Source of the DNA: Salipiger thiooxidans
GTDB lineage: Bacteria > Pseudomonadota > Alphaproteobacteria > Rhodobacterales > Rhodobacteraceae
Reading direction: 5' to 3'
Assembly: GCF_900102075.1 (NCBI RefSeq)
Contig: NZ_FNAV01000016.1
Coordinates: 62,001-126,000, forward strand
Length of the DNA: 64,000 nucleotides
The notes below the pieces were generated by a model that saw only the letters and a program-made list of their open reading frames with translations, did not search any database and was not told the origin of the DNA. Of this stretch, positions 1 to 9,294 are shown piece by piece (the first letter of the stretch is position 1; the number at the start of each line of letters is the position of its first letter). The position numbers and the translations under genes were made by a program.

Positions 1-896
1 ACCTGCACCTGCGCGCGCTCGAGGCGATGGGCGCCGAGCTGGACCTGCGCGAGGGCTACGTGCACGCCAAGGCGCCCTCGGGCGGCCTGCGCGGCGGCAT
101 CGTCGAGTTTCCCCTGGTTTCGGTGGGCGCCACCGAGAACGCGCTGATGGCGGCGACGCTGGCCAAGGGCACCACGGTGCTGAAGAACGCCGCGCGCGAG
201 CCCGAGATCGTCGACCTCGCGCAATGCCTGCGCAAGATGGGCGCCCAGATCGACGGCGAGGGCACCGATACCATCGAGATTCAGGGCGTCGACCGTCTCG
301 GCGGCGCGACCCACCGGGTGGTCACCGACCGCATCGAGCTTGGCACCTACATGCTTGCACCGGCGATCTGCGGCGGTGAAGTCGAGCTGCTCGGCGGCAC
401 CATCGATCTGGTCCGCGCCTTCTGCGAGAAGCTCGACGAGGCGGGCATCTCGGTCGAGGAAACCGCGGACGGGCTCAAGGTCTCGCGCAGGAACGGCCGG
501 GTGAAGGCGGTGGACGTGATCACCGAACCGTTCCCGGGCTTCCCGACCGACCTGCAGGCCCAGATGATGGCGCTCCTCTGCACCGCCGAGGGCACCTCGG
601 TGCTCGAGGAGAAGATCTTCGAGAACCGCTTCATGCACGCGCCCGAGCTGATGCGCATGGGCGCAAAGATCGACGTGCACGGCGGCACCGCCAGGGTGAC
701 CGGTGTGGACACGCTCAAGGGCGCGCCGGTGATGGCGACCGACCTGCGGGCGAGCGTGTCGCTGATCCTCGCGGGGCTTGCCGCCGAGGGCGATACTGTG
801 GTCAACCGGGTCTACCACCTCGACCGCGGCTACGAGCAGGTGGTGCGCAAGCTGCAGGGCGTGGGAGCGCGCATCGAACGGGTGAGGGGCGAATGA
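1..896 (+). CDS. murA: UDP-N-acetylglucosamine 1-carboxyvinyltransferase, C-terminal part (5' end outside window)
   Basis: MurA transfers enolpyruvate from PEP to UDP-GlcNAc, the first committed cytoplasmic step of peptidoglycan synthesis. The frame is open from the first bases of the window ([20 protein letters not shown]), so the gene starts upstream. The visible part holds family landmarks: [30 protein letters not shown] (the PGFPTDxQ segment near the active site), [14 protein letters not shown] and a late [15 protein letters not shown]. About 295 of the usual 420 or so residues are present; the N-terminal catalytic Cys loop is not in view. The stop overlaps the next gene by 4 nt (ATGA), so the two are probably cotranscribed. 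Confidence 0.96.
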   Translation, partial: LHLRALEAMGAELDLREGYVHAKAPSGGLRGGIVEFPLVSVGATENALMAATLAKGTTVLKNAAREPEIVDLAQCLRKMGAQIDGEGTDTIEIQGVDRLGGATHRVVTDRIELGTYMLAPAICGGEVELLGGTIDLVRAFCEKLDEAGISVEETADGLKVSRRNGRVKAVDVITEPFPGFPTDLQAQMMALLCTAEGTSVLEEKIFENRFMHAPELMRMGAKIDVHGGTARVTGVDTLKGAPVMATDLRASVSLILAGLAAEGDTVVNRVYHLDRGYEQVVRKLQGVGARIERVRGE

Positions 897-1357
897 CCGA
901 CGCGAAATTCGAAGACGCGGGCGGCGGGCCGCTGAACCTTGGCGCGATGGACCCCGACGACCTGCAGGTGCTTTCGGCGCTGCTGCAGGACGCGGTGCTG
1001 ACTGTCTCCGACATCGCCTTCCAGAAACGGCACCGCCGTCTTGGCCTGCTGGTCAACCGGGTGCGGCGCGAGGACGGCGTGCATGTCTCGCCGCCCGAGC
1101 GGGTGCGGACGCTGGTCACGGTCGAGAACGTGCTCGGCGTCTCGAGCCAGGGCGTCGCGCGCGACACGCCGGACATGGTGCTCTCGGTGCTCTCGGTCGG
1201 TTTCGAGCCGGGCGAGGACGGCGCCGGCCACGTGGTCTTCACGCTGGCGGGCGACGGCGCGCTGCGGGCCGAGGTCGAGGCGCTGGAACTGGGGCTGCGC
1301 GACGTAACCCGTCCCTACGCCGCGGTCTCGGGCAAGCTGCCGGACCACGGCGCCTGA
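893..1357 (+). CDS. DUF2948 family protein
   Basis: A 154-residue cytoplasmic protein of unknown function. The segment [20 protein letters not shown] followed by [18 protein letters not shown] is what I associate with the DUF2948 family of alphaproteobacteria. The start overlaps the murA stop (ATGA), which fixes the start codon and implies cotranscription. The gene lies between murA and hisD, an arrangement I recognise from Rhodobacterales. No signal peptide, membrane segment or catalytic motif is visible. The family name is recalled, not searched. Confidence 0.85.
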   Translation: MTDAKFEDAGGGPLNLGAMDPDDLQVLSALLQDAVLTVSDIAFQKRHRRLGLLVNRVRREDGVHVSPPERVRTLVTVENVLGVSSQGVARDTPDMVLSVLSVGFEPGEDGAGHVVFTLAGDGALRAEVEALELGLRDVTRPYAAVSGKLPDHGA

Positions 1358-1547
1358 GGGCGCGTCCCGCGGCGGGGCCCCTCGTGGGTGCCGCCGCTGG
1401 CGCATGCCGGCCAATGGCGAAAGGGCCGGGCGGGCTTGAGGTGACCGGCCCGGCGCTCTAAAGCGGATCGGAAACCGTCCGCATCCGGCCCAAGGGAGAG
1501 GCCGCGGCCCGGCGCTGCCGCGCGGGTCGTCTTGGAAAGGAACCGCA

Positions 1548-2849
1548 ATGCCCGTCTTTCTCGACACGACCGAGCCGGATTTCGAAATCGAGTTCGCACG
1601 GCTCCTCGGCGCCAAGCGCGAGGACAGCCCAGATGTCGACGACACCGTCGCCGGGATCATCGCCGATGTCCGGGCGCGCGGCGATGCGGCGCTTCTGGAC
1701 CTCACCGCGCGCTTCGACCGTCTGGAACTGACCGCCGACCGGCTGGCCTTCACCCCCGAGGAGATCGCGGCCGAATGCGCCCGTGTCCCCGAGGCCGAAC
1801 GGCTGGCGCTCGAGACCGCGGCCGAGCGCATCCGTGCCTACCATGTGCGGCAGATGCCCGAGAACGCGCTCTGGACCGACCCCGATGGCGCAACGCTGGG
1901 CTGGCGCTGGACGCCGGTGGCCGCGGCGGGGCTCTACGTTCCTGGCGGGCTTGCCAGCTATCCGTCCTCGGTCCTGATGAACGCGATCCCTGCCAAGGTG
2001 GCCGGGGTCGAGCGGCTCTGCATCACCGTGCCCACGCCGGACGGGGTGGTGAACCCGCTGGTCCTGCTTGCGGCGCGCATCGCCGGCGTGGACGAGATCT
2101 ACCGGCTCGGCGGCGCGCAGGCCATCGCCGCGCTTGCCTACGGCACCGAGACCGTGCCGCCGGTGGACAAGATCACCGGCCCGGGCAACGCCTTCGTCGC
2201 CGCGGCGAAGCGCCGGGTGTTCGGCAAGGTGGGCATCGACATGATCGCCGGCCCCTCCGAGATTCTCGTCATCGCCGACGGCAACAACGATGCCGAGTTC
2301 GTGGCGCTGGACCTGCTGAGCCAGGCCGAGCACGACGAGAGCGCGCAGTCGATCCTCGTGACCACCGACGCGGCGTTCGGGCGCGCCGTCGCCGCCGAGA
2401 TCGAACGTCAGCTCGAAGTGCTCGAGCGCTCCGCCATCGCGGGCGCCAGCTGGCGCGACTTCGGCGCGGTGATCGTGGCGCGGGATCTCGACGAGGCGGC
2501 GGCGCTGTCGGACCGGGTGGCACCCGAGCACCTCGAGCTCTGCGTCGACGACCCGATGGCGCTGTCGCAAAAGATCCATCACGCCGGCGCGATCTTCCTC
2601 GGCCAGTGGACCCCTGAGGCCATCGGCGATTACGTCGGCGGGCCCAACCACGTGCTGCCCACGGCGCGCTCGGCGCGGTTCTCGTCGGGGCTCTCGGTGC
2701 TCGACTTCCTCAAGCGCACCACGCTGGCGCAGATGTCGCCGCAGGCGCTGAACGCCATCGGCCCGGCCGCCGAGGTTCTGGCGACCTCGGAGAGCCTGCA
2801 GGCCCACGGACTTTCGGTCACCGCCCGGCTGCGCAAGCTGAACGGCTGA
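1548..2849 (+). CDS. hisD: Histidinol dehydrogenase
   Basis: HisD catalyses the last two NAD-dependent oxidations of histidine synthesis, L-histidinol to L-histidine, using a zinc ion. The 433 residues match the family length. Visible landmarks are GLYVPGGLASYPSSVLMNAIPA, YRLGGAQAIAALAYGTE, ITGPGNAFVAAAKRRVFG, the signature DMIAGPSEILVIAD, the metal/substrate segment DLLSQAEHD and the late APEHLEL histidine. The ATG follows an AAAGGA Shine-Dalgarno (GGAAAGGAACCGCA). The 190 nt between DUF2948 and hisD hold no gene. It is followed by a convergent gene and a GC hairpin. Confidence 0.98.
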   Translation: MPVFLDTTEPDFEIEFARLLGAKREDSPDVDDTVAGIIADVRARGDAALLDLTARFDRLELTADRLAFTPEEIAAECARVPEAERLALETAAERIRAYHVRQMPENALWTDPDGATLGWRWTPVAAAGLYVPGGLASYPSSVLMNAIPAKVAGVERLCITVPTPDGVVNPLVLLAARIAGVDEIYRLGGAQAIAALAYGTETVPPVDKITGPGNAFVAAAKRRVFGKVGIDMIAGPSEILVIADGNNDAEFVALDLLSQAEHDESAQSILVTTDAAFGRAVAAEIERQLEVLERSAIAGASWRDFGAVIVARDLDEAAALSDRVAPEHLELCVDDPMALSQKIHHAGAIFLGQWTPEAIGDYVGGPNHVLPTARSARFSSGLSVLDFLKRTTLAQMSPQALNAIGPAAEVLATSESLQAHGLSVTARLRKLNG

Positions 2850-2850
2850 G

Positions 2851-2875
2851 GCCGGGCCCGCTCAGGCGGGCCGGC
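2851..2875. terminator. GC-rich hairpin between convergent genes
   Basis: GCCGGGCCCGC and GCGGGCCGGC can pair (one bulged base) just after the hisD stop, overlapping the last codons of the convergent hydrolase gene. There is no good T-run, so termination is only suggested. Confidence 0.35.
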
Positions 2876-4073
2876 CCTTCGGCGCGGGAGGCGCTGCGGA
2901 CACCGCCGCCTGCGCAGCGCGGCGGGGCAGGGTGCTTTCCGGTGCGACCAGCATCAGCAGCGCCGCCTCGCATCGGTAATAGGCCTCGTGGACCCGCACG
3001 ACCTCGAACGGGTGCATGCCCCTGGGCAGCCGCGGCCGCACCGCGTCGGGGAACTTCGGAGGGTGGCGCCTGCCGGGCTCCGACGCGTCGTCGAAGCACC
3101 GCGGCACCGGCACCTGCGAGCCCATCATGTCCCATGGCAGCACCACGTCGATCCAGCCCTGCACCGGCGGGGCGGCGGTGTAGAACGTGGCGATCCTGAC
3201 CTCGACCATCGGCTCCTGCTGCACCAGCAGCCCCAGCGCCGAGCCCCATGTGAAGAGCACCGTGTGCGCCAGCACATCCCCGCTCTCGGAGAGCGCATCG
3301 GCGGCGATGGCGCCGCCCAGCGAATGGCCCACCACGTAGATCTCGTCATAGCTGCCTTCGCCGGTGATCCCCGCCGCCCGGTCGAGAACGTCCAGCACCC
3401 GCCGCTTGGCCTTGGCCCGCAGCCCCACGTCGTCGTCGCCGAAGACCTCGTCGCGGAGATAGGCCTTGGTGTAGGCCGAGATATTGGCGAAGCGCTCGAG
3501 CCAGCCGAGGCTCCAGACCCAGAGCAGCAGCACCACGAAGACCGAGCCGAGGACCGTGCCGGTCCAGCCGGTGAGCGTGGTCCACGCGGTCTGCACCCAC
3601 GCGATGCTCGCCAGCGACTCGGGGATGGCGATGACGCCGCTCTCGATGGCCTGCAGCACGAAGATGCCCACCACGATCCACCACAGCACCAGCGCCACCG
3701 CCGCCAGCAGCATCGCCCAGGCGGTGTTGGGCGGCGCCTCGCGGCGCGAGATCCAGCCGCCCACGCCGCCGGTCAGCCAGTAGCGGATCAGCATGTAACC
3801 ACGCTTGAACCGGGCCCAGGGGGATTCGTTGCTCCAGTCCGGCAGCAGGTCGCCCCAATAGGCCTCGTAGACGTCGATCTCCTGCGTGGCGCCGCCGCAG
3901 CGGCAGGTGGCGTGCAGCCCGGTGGCGCCGTTGCCCGGGCCCGCGCCGTCGTCGGTCTGCTCGACCCGCCAGCCGGTGGTGTAGTTCTGCAGGGCCCGCA
4001 CCAGCCGGTCGCGCGCCTGGTTGTGCTCCTTGTGCCCGAAACCGGGGACGAGGATGATTGCCCGCCGCGCCAT
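2862..4073 (-). CDS. Membrane-anchored alpha/beta-hydrolase-like protein
   Basis: The 403 residues start MARRAIILVPGFGHKEHN, which resembles the oxyanion-hole beginning of an alpha/beta hydrolase. Residues 249-254 read GHSLGG, the nucleophile elbow, with Ser251 the likely nucleophile. Two hydrophobic stretches near residues 119-141 and 171-193 look like membrane helices inserted between the N-terminal strand and the catalytic core. A Cys pair at CRCGG (about 57-60) is notable. The start has an AGGAG Shine-Dalgarno at good spacing. Substrate is unknown; lipase/esterase activity is inference from the elbow motif only. The gene runs against its neighbours and appears inserted between hisD and the UPF0262 gene. 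Confidence 0.7.
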   Translation of the reverse strand: MARRAIILVPGFGHKEHNQARDRLVRALQNYTTGWRVEQTDDGAGPGNGATGLHATCRCGGATQEIDVYEAYWGDLLPDWSNESPWARFKRGYMLIRYWLTGGVGGWISRREAPPNTAWAMLLAAVALVLWWIVVGIFVLQAIESGVIAIPESLASIAWVQTAWTTLTGWTGTVLGSVFVVLLLWVWSLGWLERFANISAYTKAYLRDEVFGDDDVGLRAKAKRRVLDVLDRAAGITGEGSYDEIYVVGHSLGGAIAADALSESGDVLAHTVLFTWGSALGLLVQQEPMVEVRIATFYTAAPPVQGWIDVVLPWDMMGSQVPVPRCFDDASEPGRRHPPKFPDAVRPRLPRGMHPFEVVRVHEAYYRCEAALLMLVAPESTLPRRAAQAAVSAAPPAPKGRPA

Positions 4074-4222
4074 TGCAATGCTCCTGAGAAAATCATCCTG
4101 GAAATGACCAACCGTAGCATGAATCCCTCTATGCGCGAAACATCCGGCCCCGGCGCAGGCTCCGCATTGCAGTGCCCGATCCCCCGCGCTAAGCCTGTCA
4201 CGCCCGGTGTAGGACCTTGCTC

Positions 4223-4702
4223 ATGAGCCATATCTCCCAGATCGTCCTGAACGACGCCAACCTGCCGCCGCCGACCCCCGAGATCGAGCAGGAGCGGCGG
4301 GTCGCGATGTTCGACCTTATGGAAGAGAACAGCTTCACCCTGCCGCAGCGGGATGAGCGCCCGGTGCCCGAGGGGCCCTACAAGCTCGGCCTCGCGATCC
4401 GCGAGAAGCGGCTGGTCTTCGACGTCGCCACCGAGGACGACGAGAGGGCGGCCGAATTCCACCTGTCGCTCTCCCCCTTCCGGCAGGTGGTCAAGGACTA
4501 CTTCCAGATCTGCAAGAGCTACTTCGACGCGGTGAAATCCGCCGCGCCCAGCCAGATCGAAACCATCGACATGGCCCGTCGGGGCATTCACAACGAGGGG
4601 GCCCGGATCCTGCAGGAACGTCTCGAGGGCAAGGCCGAGGTCGACGACGACACCGCCCGACGCCTCTTCACCCTCATCTGCGTGCTGCATTTCGGGGGCT
4701 GA
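4223..4702 (+). CDS. UPF0262 family protein
   Basis: A protein of 159 residues beginning MSHISQIVLNDANLPPPTPE, a start I recognise from the UPF0262 family conserved in Rhodobacterales, with no known function. An in-frame TTG lies two codons upstream, but the ATG at 4223 gives the family N-terminus. It is acidic and soluble, with no membrane segment. It is followed after 2 nt by the phosphatase gene, so the two form an operon. The product name is from family memory. Confidence 0.85.
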   Translation: MSHISQIVLNDANLPPPTPEIEQERRVAMFDLMEENSFTLPQRDERPVPEGPYKLGLAIREKRLVFDVATEDDERAAEFHLSLSPFRQVVKDYFQICKSYFDAVKSAAPSQIETIDMARRGIHNEGARILQERLEGKAEVDDDTARRLFTLICVLHFGG

Positions 4703-4704
4703 TC

Positions 4705-5151
4705 TTGCCGGAATTGCCGCAGTCCGTACTTTTCTGCTGCGATCACAACGCGGTCCGGTCGCCGATGGCCGAGGGCATCATGAAGAAGCTCTACGGCTTC
4801 GACACCTACGTGCAGTCGGTGGGGGTGGTGAACGACCTCGACATCGACGGCTTCGCGGTGGCGGTCTGCCGCGAGATCGGCGTCGAGCTCGACAAGCACC
4901 GCTCGCGCAGCTTCGAGGAACTCGAGGAGATGGGCGAGGCGCTCTCGGGCTTCGACCTGATCGTCTCCATGTCGCCCGCCTCGCAGCGCGCCGCGCTCGA
5001 ACTCACCCGCTTCTACCACCTGACAGTGGAATACTGGCCGATCATGGATCCGACCGGCCTCGGAGAAACCCGCGAGACCAAGCTCAACGCCTACCGGCAG
5101 ACTCGCGACCAGATTTACGACAGACTCAGGAACCGATGGGGAGAGAGATGA
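4705..5151 (+). CDS. Low-molecular-weight protein tyrosine phosphatase family protein
   Basis: The N-terminus carries a P-loop-like segment FCCDHNAVRSPMAEGIMK, comparable with the CX5R(S/T) loop of low-molecular-weight phosphatases and arsenate reductases (Cys, five residues, Arg, Ser). A late YWPIMDPTG supplies the DP dipeptide containing the general-acid Asp. Length of 148 residues fits. The start is TTG, 2 nt after the UPF0262 stop; no better start codon exists before the P-loop. Its stop overlaps the next gene (ATGA). Whether it dephosphorylates protein tyrosine, another phosphoester or reduces arsenate cannot be told. Confidence 0.85.
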   Translation: MPELPQSVLFCCDHNAVRSPMAEGIMKKLYGFDTYVQSVGVVNDLDIDGFAVAVCREIGVELDKHRSRSFEELEEMGEALSGFDLIVSMSPASQRAALELTRFYHLTVEYWPIMDPTGLGETRETKLNAYRQTRDQIYDRLRNRWGER

Positions 5152-5546
5152 GCGCGACTGACACGATCCGCAGCTATTTCAACGCGTTCAACGCCAAGGA
5201 CACCGAGGCGATGCTCGCCTGCCTCGACGCCGAGGTGGCGCATCACGTCAACGAGGGCCAGGTGCGCAGCGGCAAGATCAAGTTTGCCGAATTCTGCGCC
5301 CACATGACCCACTGCTACGACGAGAACCTCACCGACATGGTGATCTTCGAGGCCGAGGGCGGCACCCGCGCTGCCGCCGAGTACATCGTCAACGGCACCT
5401 ATCTCGCCACCGACGCGGGCCTGCCCGAGGCACACGGCCAGACCTACCGTCTGCCGGCCGGCTCCTTCTTTACCCTGAAGAACGGCAAGATCACCCGGGT
5501 GGTGACGTACTACAACCTCGCGGACTGGATCCGGCAGGTCCGCTGA
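5148..5546 (+). CDS. SnoaL-like/ketosteroid-isomerase-related protein
   Basis: A 132-residue protein of the NTF2-like fold: MSATDTIRSYFNAFNAKDTEAMLACLD is the typical first helix, followed by VAHHVNEGQVRSGKIKF and a C-terminal strand set ending FFTLKNGKITRVVTYYNLADW. Members bind or transform small hydrophobic ligands; substrate is unknown here. An in-frame ATG lies four codons upstream at 5136, but the ATG at 5148 overlaps the phosphatase stop as ATGA and gives the expected N-terminus. The stop overlaps the following acetyltransferase start (TGATG). Confidence 0.85.
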   Translation: MSATDTIRSYFNAFNAKDTEAMLACLDAEVAHHVNEGQVRSGKIKFAEFCAHMTHCYDENLTDMVIFEAEGGTRAAAEYIVNGTYLATDAGLPEAHGQTYRLPAGSFFTLKNGKITRVVTYYNLADWIRQVR

Positions 5547-6127
5547 TGCGGGTCGAGACCCTGACCGGCGCGGCGCTCGACGCCGCGCTCGACGAGGTGG
5601 CGAAGCTGCGCATCGCGGTGTTTCGCGACTGGCCCTATCTTTACGACGGCGACCTCGCCTACGAGCGTCGCTACCTGCAGAGCTATCGCGACAGCCCCGG
5701 CGCGGTGCTGGTCGGCGCCTTCGACGGCGACCGGCTGGTCGGCGCCGCCACCGGCACCCCGATGGAGGACCACGCCGACGATTTCGCCGCCGCCTTCGCG
5801 GGCACCGGGTTCGATCTGGGCACGATCTTCTACTGCGCCGAATCGGTGCTGCTGCCCGCGTACCGCGGCCGCGGCGTCGGGCACCGTTTCTTCGACCTGC
5901 GCGAGGCCCACGCCCGGGGGCTGGGGCGCGCCCGCTCCGCCTTCTGCGGCGTGGTGCGTCCCGCCGATCACCCGCTGCGCCCCGCCGGCGCCGCATCGCT
6001 CGACCCGTTCTGGCGCAAACGCGGCTACGTCCCGCTCGAGGGCGCGGTGGCGACGTTCCGCTGGAAGGACATCGACCGGACGGAAGAAACCGCCCACCCG
6101 CTTCAATTCTGGATCCGGGATCTCTAG
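5546..6127 (+). CDS. GNAT family N-acetyltransferase
   Basis: A 193-residue acetyl-CoA-dependent transferase of unknown substrate. The acetyl-CoA-binding motif A is visible as ESVLLPAYRGRGVGHRFFDLREAHAR (R-G-x-G-V-G). The C-terminus has WRKRGYVPLEGAVATFRWKDID, a normal GNAT end. The start overlaps the preceding stop by one base, so it belongs to the UPF0262-phosphatase-SnoaL transcription unit. It may act with the downstream amidohydrolase. Confidence 0.88.
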   Translation: MRVETLTGAALDAALDEVAKLRIAVFRDWPYLYDGDLAYERRYLQSYRDSPGAVLVGAFDGDRLVGAATGTPMEDHADDFAAAFAGTGFDLGTIFYCAESVLLPAYRGRGVGHRFFDLREAHARGLGRARSAFCGVVRPADHPLRPAGAASLDPFWRKRGYVPLEGAVATFRWKDIDRTEETAHPLQFWIRDL

Positions 6128-6160
6128 ATCCTCCCCCGCGGGCAGCCGCGCCGCCCCGTT

Positions 6161-6210
6161 CTTCATCTTGCCTCTAAACTCCACGGGGGTGCGGGGGTGT
6201 GAAACCCCCG
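6161..6210. repeat. Dispersed intergenic repeat, divergent copy 1
   Basis: CTTCATCTTGCC followed by TAAACTCC and a GGGGGTGTGAAACCCCC hairpin. It is the inverted arrangement of the element at 10569, 25951, 26083 and 43892. It fills most of the gap between the GNAT and nitrilase genes. Confidence 0.5.
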
Positions 6211-6238
6211 CTCCGACGCAACCCACAAGGACCTGCCG

Positions 6239-7123
6239 ATGAAACTTGCCGCCGCCGCCTACCAGATGGACTTTCTCGAGACCTGGGACGCCTACGTGGC
6301 CAAGCTCACCGCCTGGGTCGAGGACGCGGCCGGGCAGGGCGCCGACCTGCTGGTCTTCCCTGAATACGGCTCGATGGAACTCGCCACCCTCGCCGGGCGC
6401 GCCACCTCCGGCGATCTCGAGGCCTCGCTGCACGCGGTGGCCGAGCGGATCCCCGCGGTCGACGCGCTGCACGCCGAGCTCGCGAAGAAGCACGGGGTGC
6501 ACATCCTCGCCGCCTCCGCCCCGGTCTTCGACGATGCCATCGGCCCGCGCCCGGTCAACCGCGCGCGCTTCTTCGGCCCTTCCGGTGCCATGGGTCACCA
6601 GGACAAGCAGATCATGACCCGCTTCGAGCGCGAGGACTGGGACGTGGTCGGCGGCGGACCTCTGCATCTCTTCGAGACCGCGCTCGGCAGAATCGGCGTG
6701 CTGATCTGCTACGACAGCGAATACCCGCTGCTTGCCCGCGCCATGAGCGAGGCCGACCTGATTCTCGTCCCCTCCTGCACCGAGGCCGAGCACGGCTATC
6801 ACCGGGTGCGCATCGGGGCGATGGCCCGGGCGCTCGAGCAGCAATGCGTCACCGTGATGTCCTCGACCGTGGGCGATTGCGACTGGTCCTTCGCGGTGGA
6901 CACCAATTGCGGCATGGGCGGCGTCTTCGGCCCGCCGGACACCGGTTTTCCCGCCTCGGGCGTGCTGGCGCAGGGCAGGTTGAACCAGCCCGGCTGGACG
7001 ATCGCCGAACTGGATCTTGACGCGGTCGCGCGGGTTCGCAAGGATGGCGTCGTGCTCAACCGCACCCACTGGGACGAGCAGGCCGGGCGTGACGGCCCTG
7101 CCGTGTTGCGGAGCCTTTCCTGA
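6239..7123 (+). CDS. Carbon-nitrogen hydrolase (nitrilase superfamily)
   Basis: A 294-residue cytoplasmic amidase/nitrilase-type enzyme. The Glu-Lys-Cys triad is visible: Glu42 in VFPEYGSME, Lys123 in HQDKQIMTRFE and Cys157 in GVLICYDSEYP. Substrate is unknown. The ATG is preceded by ACAAGGACCTGCCG, a usable ribosome-binding site. A 111-nt gap with a repeat separates it from the GNAT gene, so cotranscription is possible but not certain. About 97 nt separate it from infA. Confidence 0.93.
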   Translation: MKLAAAAYQMDFLETWDAYVAKLTAWVEDAAGQGADLLVFPEYGSMELATLAGRATSGDLEASLHAVAERIPAVDALHAELAKKHGVHILAASAPVFDDAIGPRPVNRARFFGPSGAMGHQDKQIMTRFEREDWDVVGGGPLHLFETALGRIGVLICYDSEYPLLARAMSEADLILVPSCTEAEHGYHRVRIGAMARALEQQCVTVMSSTVGDCDWSFAVDTNCGMGGVFGPPDTGFPASGVLAQGRLNQPGWTIAELDLDAVARVRKDGVVLNRTHWDEQAGRDGPAVLRSLS

Positions 7124-7220
7124 TTTGCATGGCACATGTGCCCTTGAAAAAGGCGTCGATTGGGCGCATATCGTTGTGCGTTCCGCAGACTAGGGCGGAA
7201 CGGCAATTTATGGAGTGACC

Positions 7221-7439
7221 ATGGCCAAGGAAGACATTCTCGAATTCCCCGGCGTCGTTAAGGAACTCCTGCCCAACGCGACATTCCGGGTCGAGCTCGA
7301 GAACGGCCATGAGATCATCGCGCACACGGCAGGCAAGATGCGGAAGAACCGCATCCGGGTTCTGGCTGGCGACCGCGTCCAGGTGGAAATGACCCCCTAC
7401 GATCTGACCAAGGGTCGGATCAACTACCGCTTCAAGTAA
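7221..7439 (+). CDS. infA: Translation initiation factor IF-1
   Basis: A 72-residue S1/OB-fold protein that binds the ribosomal A site during initiation. The sequence [19 protein letters not shown] ... [30 protein letters not shown] is the typical IF-1. An in-frame ATG two codons upstream is ignored because the start at 7221 gives the canonical length and has GGAG at a proper distance (TATGGAGTGACC). It heads the infA-maf-RNase E/G-yacG series. Confidence 0.99.
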   Translation: MAKEDILEFPGVVKELLPNATFRVELENGHEIIAHTAGKMRKNRIRVLAGDRVQVEMTPYDLTKGRINYRFK

Positions 7440-7517
7440 GCCTCGCATGGGCCTGAAAGTCTTGGCAGACTCCGCTTCGCGGATCGCGTCCGCACGGGCC
7501 CGCGCAAAGCTCGTCCC

Positions 7518-8096
7518 ATGAAACTGGTTCTTGGGTCCGGCAGCCCGCGCCGTCGCGAGCTTCTCGCTCAGCTGGGCGTGGTGCCGTCCGACATCCGCCC
7601 CCCCGACATCGACGAGGACCCGCGCCGCGGCGAGCTGCCGCGGCCCTATTGCGTGCGCCTTGCCCGCGAGAAGGCAGAGGCGATTCCCTGCGCCGGCGAC
7701 GAGGTCGTGCTCAGCGCCGACACCACCGTCGCGCTGGGGCGCCGCATCCTCGGAAAACCCGCCGACGAGAAGGAGGCCGCGGCCTTCCTCACCGCGCTCT
7801 CGGGTCGCAGGCACCGGGTCATCACCGCCGTCGCGGTGAAGCACGGCGACCGCATCTGGGAACGCGACGTGGTCACGCAGGTGCAGATGAAGCCGCTCTC
7901 GAACGAAGAGCTCAACAGCTACCTGCAAAGCGGCGACTGGCGCGGCAAGGCCGGGGGCTACGGCATCCAGGGCCCCGCCGGGGCCTTCATCCCGTGGATC
8001 AACGGCAGCTTCACCGCCGTCGTGGGCCTGCCGCTCTCCGAGACCGCCAATCTCCTGCTCGCCGCCGGGTATCCGCTCTGGAAGGAAGCCTCATGA
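7518..8096 (+). CDS. maf: Maf-family nucleoside triphosphate pyrophosphatase
   Basis: Maf proteins hydrolyse non-canonical or pyrimidine nucleoside triphosphates. Landmarks are the N-terminal [18 protein letters not shown], the metal/catalytic segment [41 protein letters not shown] and [13 protein letters not shown] near the end. The 192 residues match the family. Its stop overlaps the RNase E/G start (ATGA). The gene sits 78 nt after infA, the standard place in this group. Confidence 0.96.
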   Translation: MKLVLGSGSPRRRELLAQLGVVPSDIRPPDIDEDPRRGELPRPYCVRLAREKAEAIPCAGDEVVLSADTTVALGRRILGKPADEKEAAAFLTALSGRRHRVITAVAVKHGDRIWERDVVTQVQMKPLSNEELNSYLQSGDWRGKAGGYGIQGPAGAFIPWINGSFTAVVGLPLSETANLLLAAGYPLWKEAS

Positions 8097-9109
8097 AGGG
8101 TCGCACCATCGCGCTCGACGCACTCGAGGGAACGGAGGCCGCCGCGCTGATCGTCGACGGCCAGCTGCACGACCTGCTGATCGACAGCGACCACCCGCGC
8201 CCCGGCACCATCTACCGGGCCGTGGCGATGCGCCCGATGAAGGGGCAGGGCGGCATGTTCCTCGAGACGCCGGACGGCAACGCCTTCCTGCGCCAGGTCA
8301 AGGGGCTCGCCCCCGGCGACACGCTGCTGGTGCAGGTCACCGGCTTCGCCGAGCCCGGCAAGGCGATTCCCGTCACCACCCGCATCCTCTTCAAGTCGCG
8401 CTACGCCATCGTCACCCCCGGCGCCCCGGGCATCAATGTCTCGCGCCAGATCAAGGACGACGACCTGCGCGACGAGCTGCTGGGCATCGCCCACGAGGTG
8501 ATGGAGGGCGAGGACGGCCTGATCCTGCGCTCCTCCTGCGCAAGCGGCCACCCGCAGGACATCGCCGAAGACATCGGGGCCATGGCGCAGCTTTGTGCGC
8601 AGGTGATGGCCGACACCACCGGCGGCGCCGAGACGCTGGTCGAGGGCGACGGTCCGCACGCGCTGGCCTGGCGCGAATGGGACGGCGACGATATCGATTC
8701 CGGGGCCGGCAGCTTCGAGCGGCATTCGGTGCTCGACATGATCGAGGCGCTGACCTCGCCGATGGTGCCGCTTCCAGGCGGCGGATCGATGTGCATCGAG
8801 CCCACCCGCGCGCTCGTTGCCGTCGACATCAACACCGGCAACGACACCTCGCCCGCCGCCGGGCTCAAGGCCAACATGGCGGCGCTGCGCGAGCTGCCGC
8901 GTCAGCTGCGGCTGCGCGGTCTCGGCGGCCAGGTGCTGGTCGATCCGGCGCCGGCGCCGAAGAAGGACCGCCGCCAGATGGAGCAGGTGCTGCGCGCCGC
9001 CTTCAAGCAGGACGCGACCGAGACCATCCTCGCCGGCTGGACCCAGCTCGGCCTGATGGAGTTGCAGCGCAAGCGCGAGCGCTTGCCGCTGCGGGAGGTG
9101 CTGAAATGA
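8093..9109 (+). CDS. Ribonuclease E/G family protein (short form)
   Basis: A 338-residue member of the RNase E/G family. An S1-like domain is seen at about residues 38-95 ([19 protein letters not shown] ... [11 protein letters not shown]). The DNase-I-like catalytic region carries [17 protein letters not shown] and [19 protein letters not shown], so an Asp is present at both expected metal positions, although the second motif differs from the usual IDFIDM. The zinc-link CPxC and the C-terminal small domain of RNase E/G are absent, so the protein is shorter than typical RNase G. The start overlaps the maf stop and the stop overlaps yacG. Confidence 0.88.
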   Translation: MKGRTIALDALEGTEAAALIVDGQLHDLLIDSDHPRPGTIYRAVAMRPMKGQGGMFLETPDGNAFLRQVKGLAPGDTLLVQVTGFAEPGKAIPVTTRILFKSRYAIVTPGAPGINVSRQIKDDDLRDELLGIAHEVMEGEDGLILRSSCASGHPQDIAEDIGAMAQLCAQVMADTTGGAETLVEGDGPHALAWREWDGDDIDSGAGSFERHSVLDMIEALTSPMVPLPGGGSMCIEPTRALVAVDINTGNDTSPAAGLKANMAALRELPRQLRLRGLGGQVLVDPAPAPKKDRRQMEQVLRAAFKQDATETILAGWTQLGLMELQRKRERLPLREVLK

Positions 9110-9294
9110 GCTGCCCGATCTGCGGAAAACCCACCGAACCGAAATACCGTCCCTTCTGCTCGAAGCGCTGCGCCGACGTCGATCTGGCGAAATGGGTGTC
9201 GGGCAGCTACGCCATCCCCTCGACCGACCCCGAGGACATGGAAGAGGCCATCGAGGCGGCAGAGAAGGCGCGGGAGAAGGAAACCAGACATTGA
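9106..9294 (+). CDS. yacG: DNA gyrase inhibitor YacG family zinc protein
   Basis: A 62-residue protein with the four-Cys zinc site CPIC ... FCSKRC followed by ADVDLAKWVSGSYAIP, the YacG signature. In Escherichia coli YacG binds GyrB and inhibits gyrase; the role here is inferred from the family. The start overlaps the RNase gene (ATGA) and its last codons overlap the aminotransferase start, so the unit is translationally coupled. Confidence 0.94.
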   Translation: MSCPICGKPTEPKYRPFCSKRCADVDLAKWVSGSYAIPSTDPEDMEEAIEAAEKAREKETRH

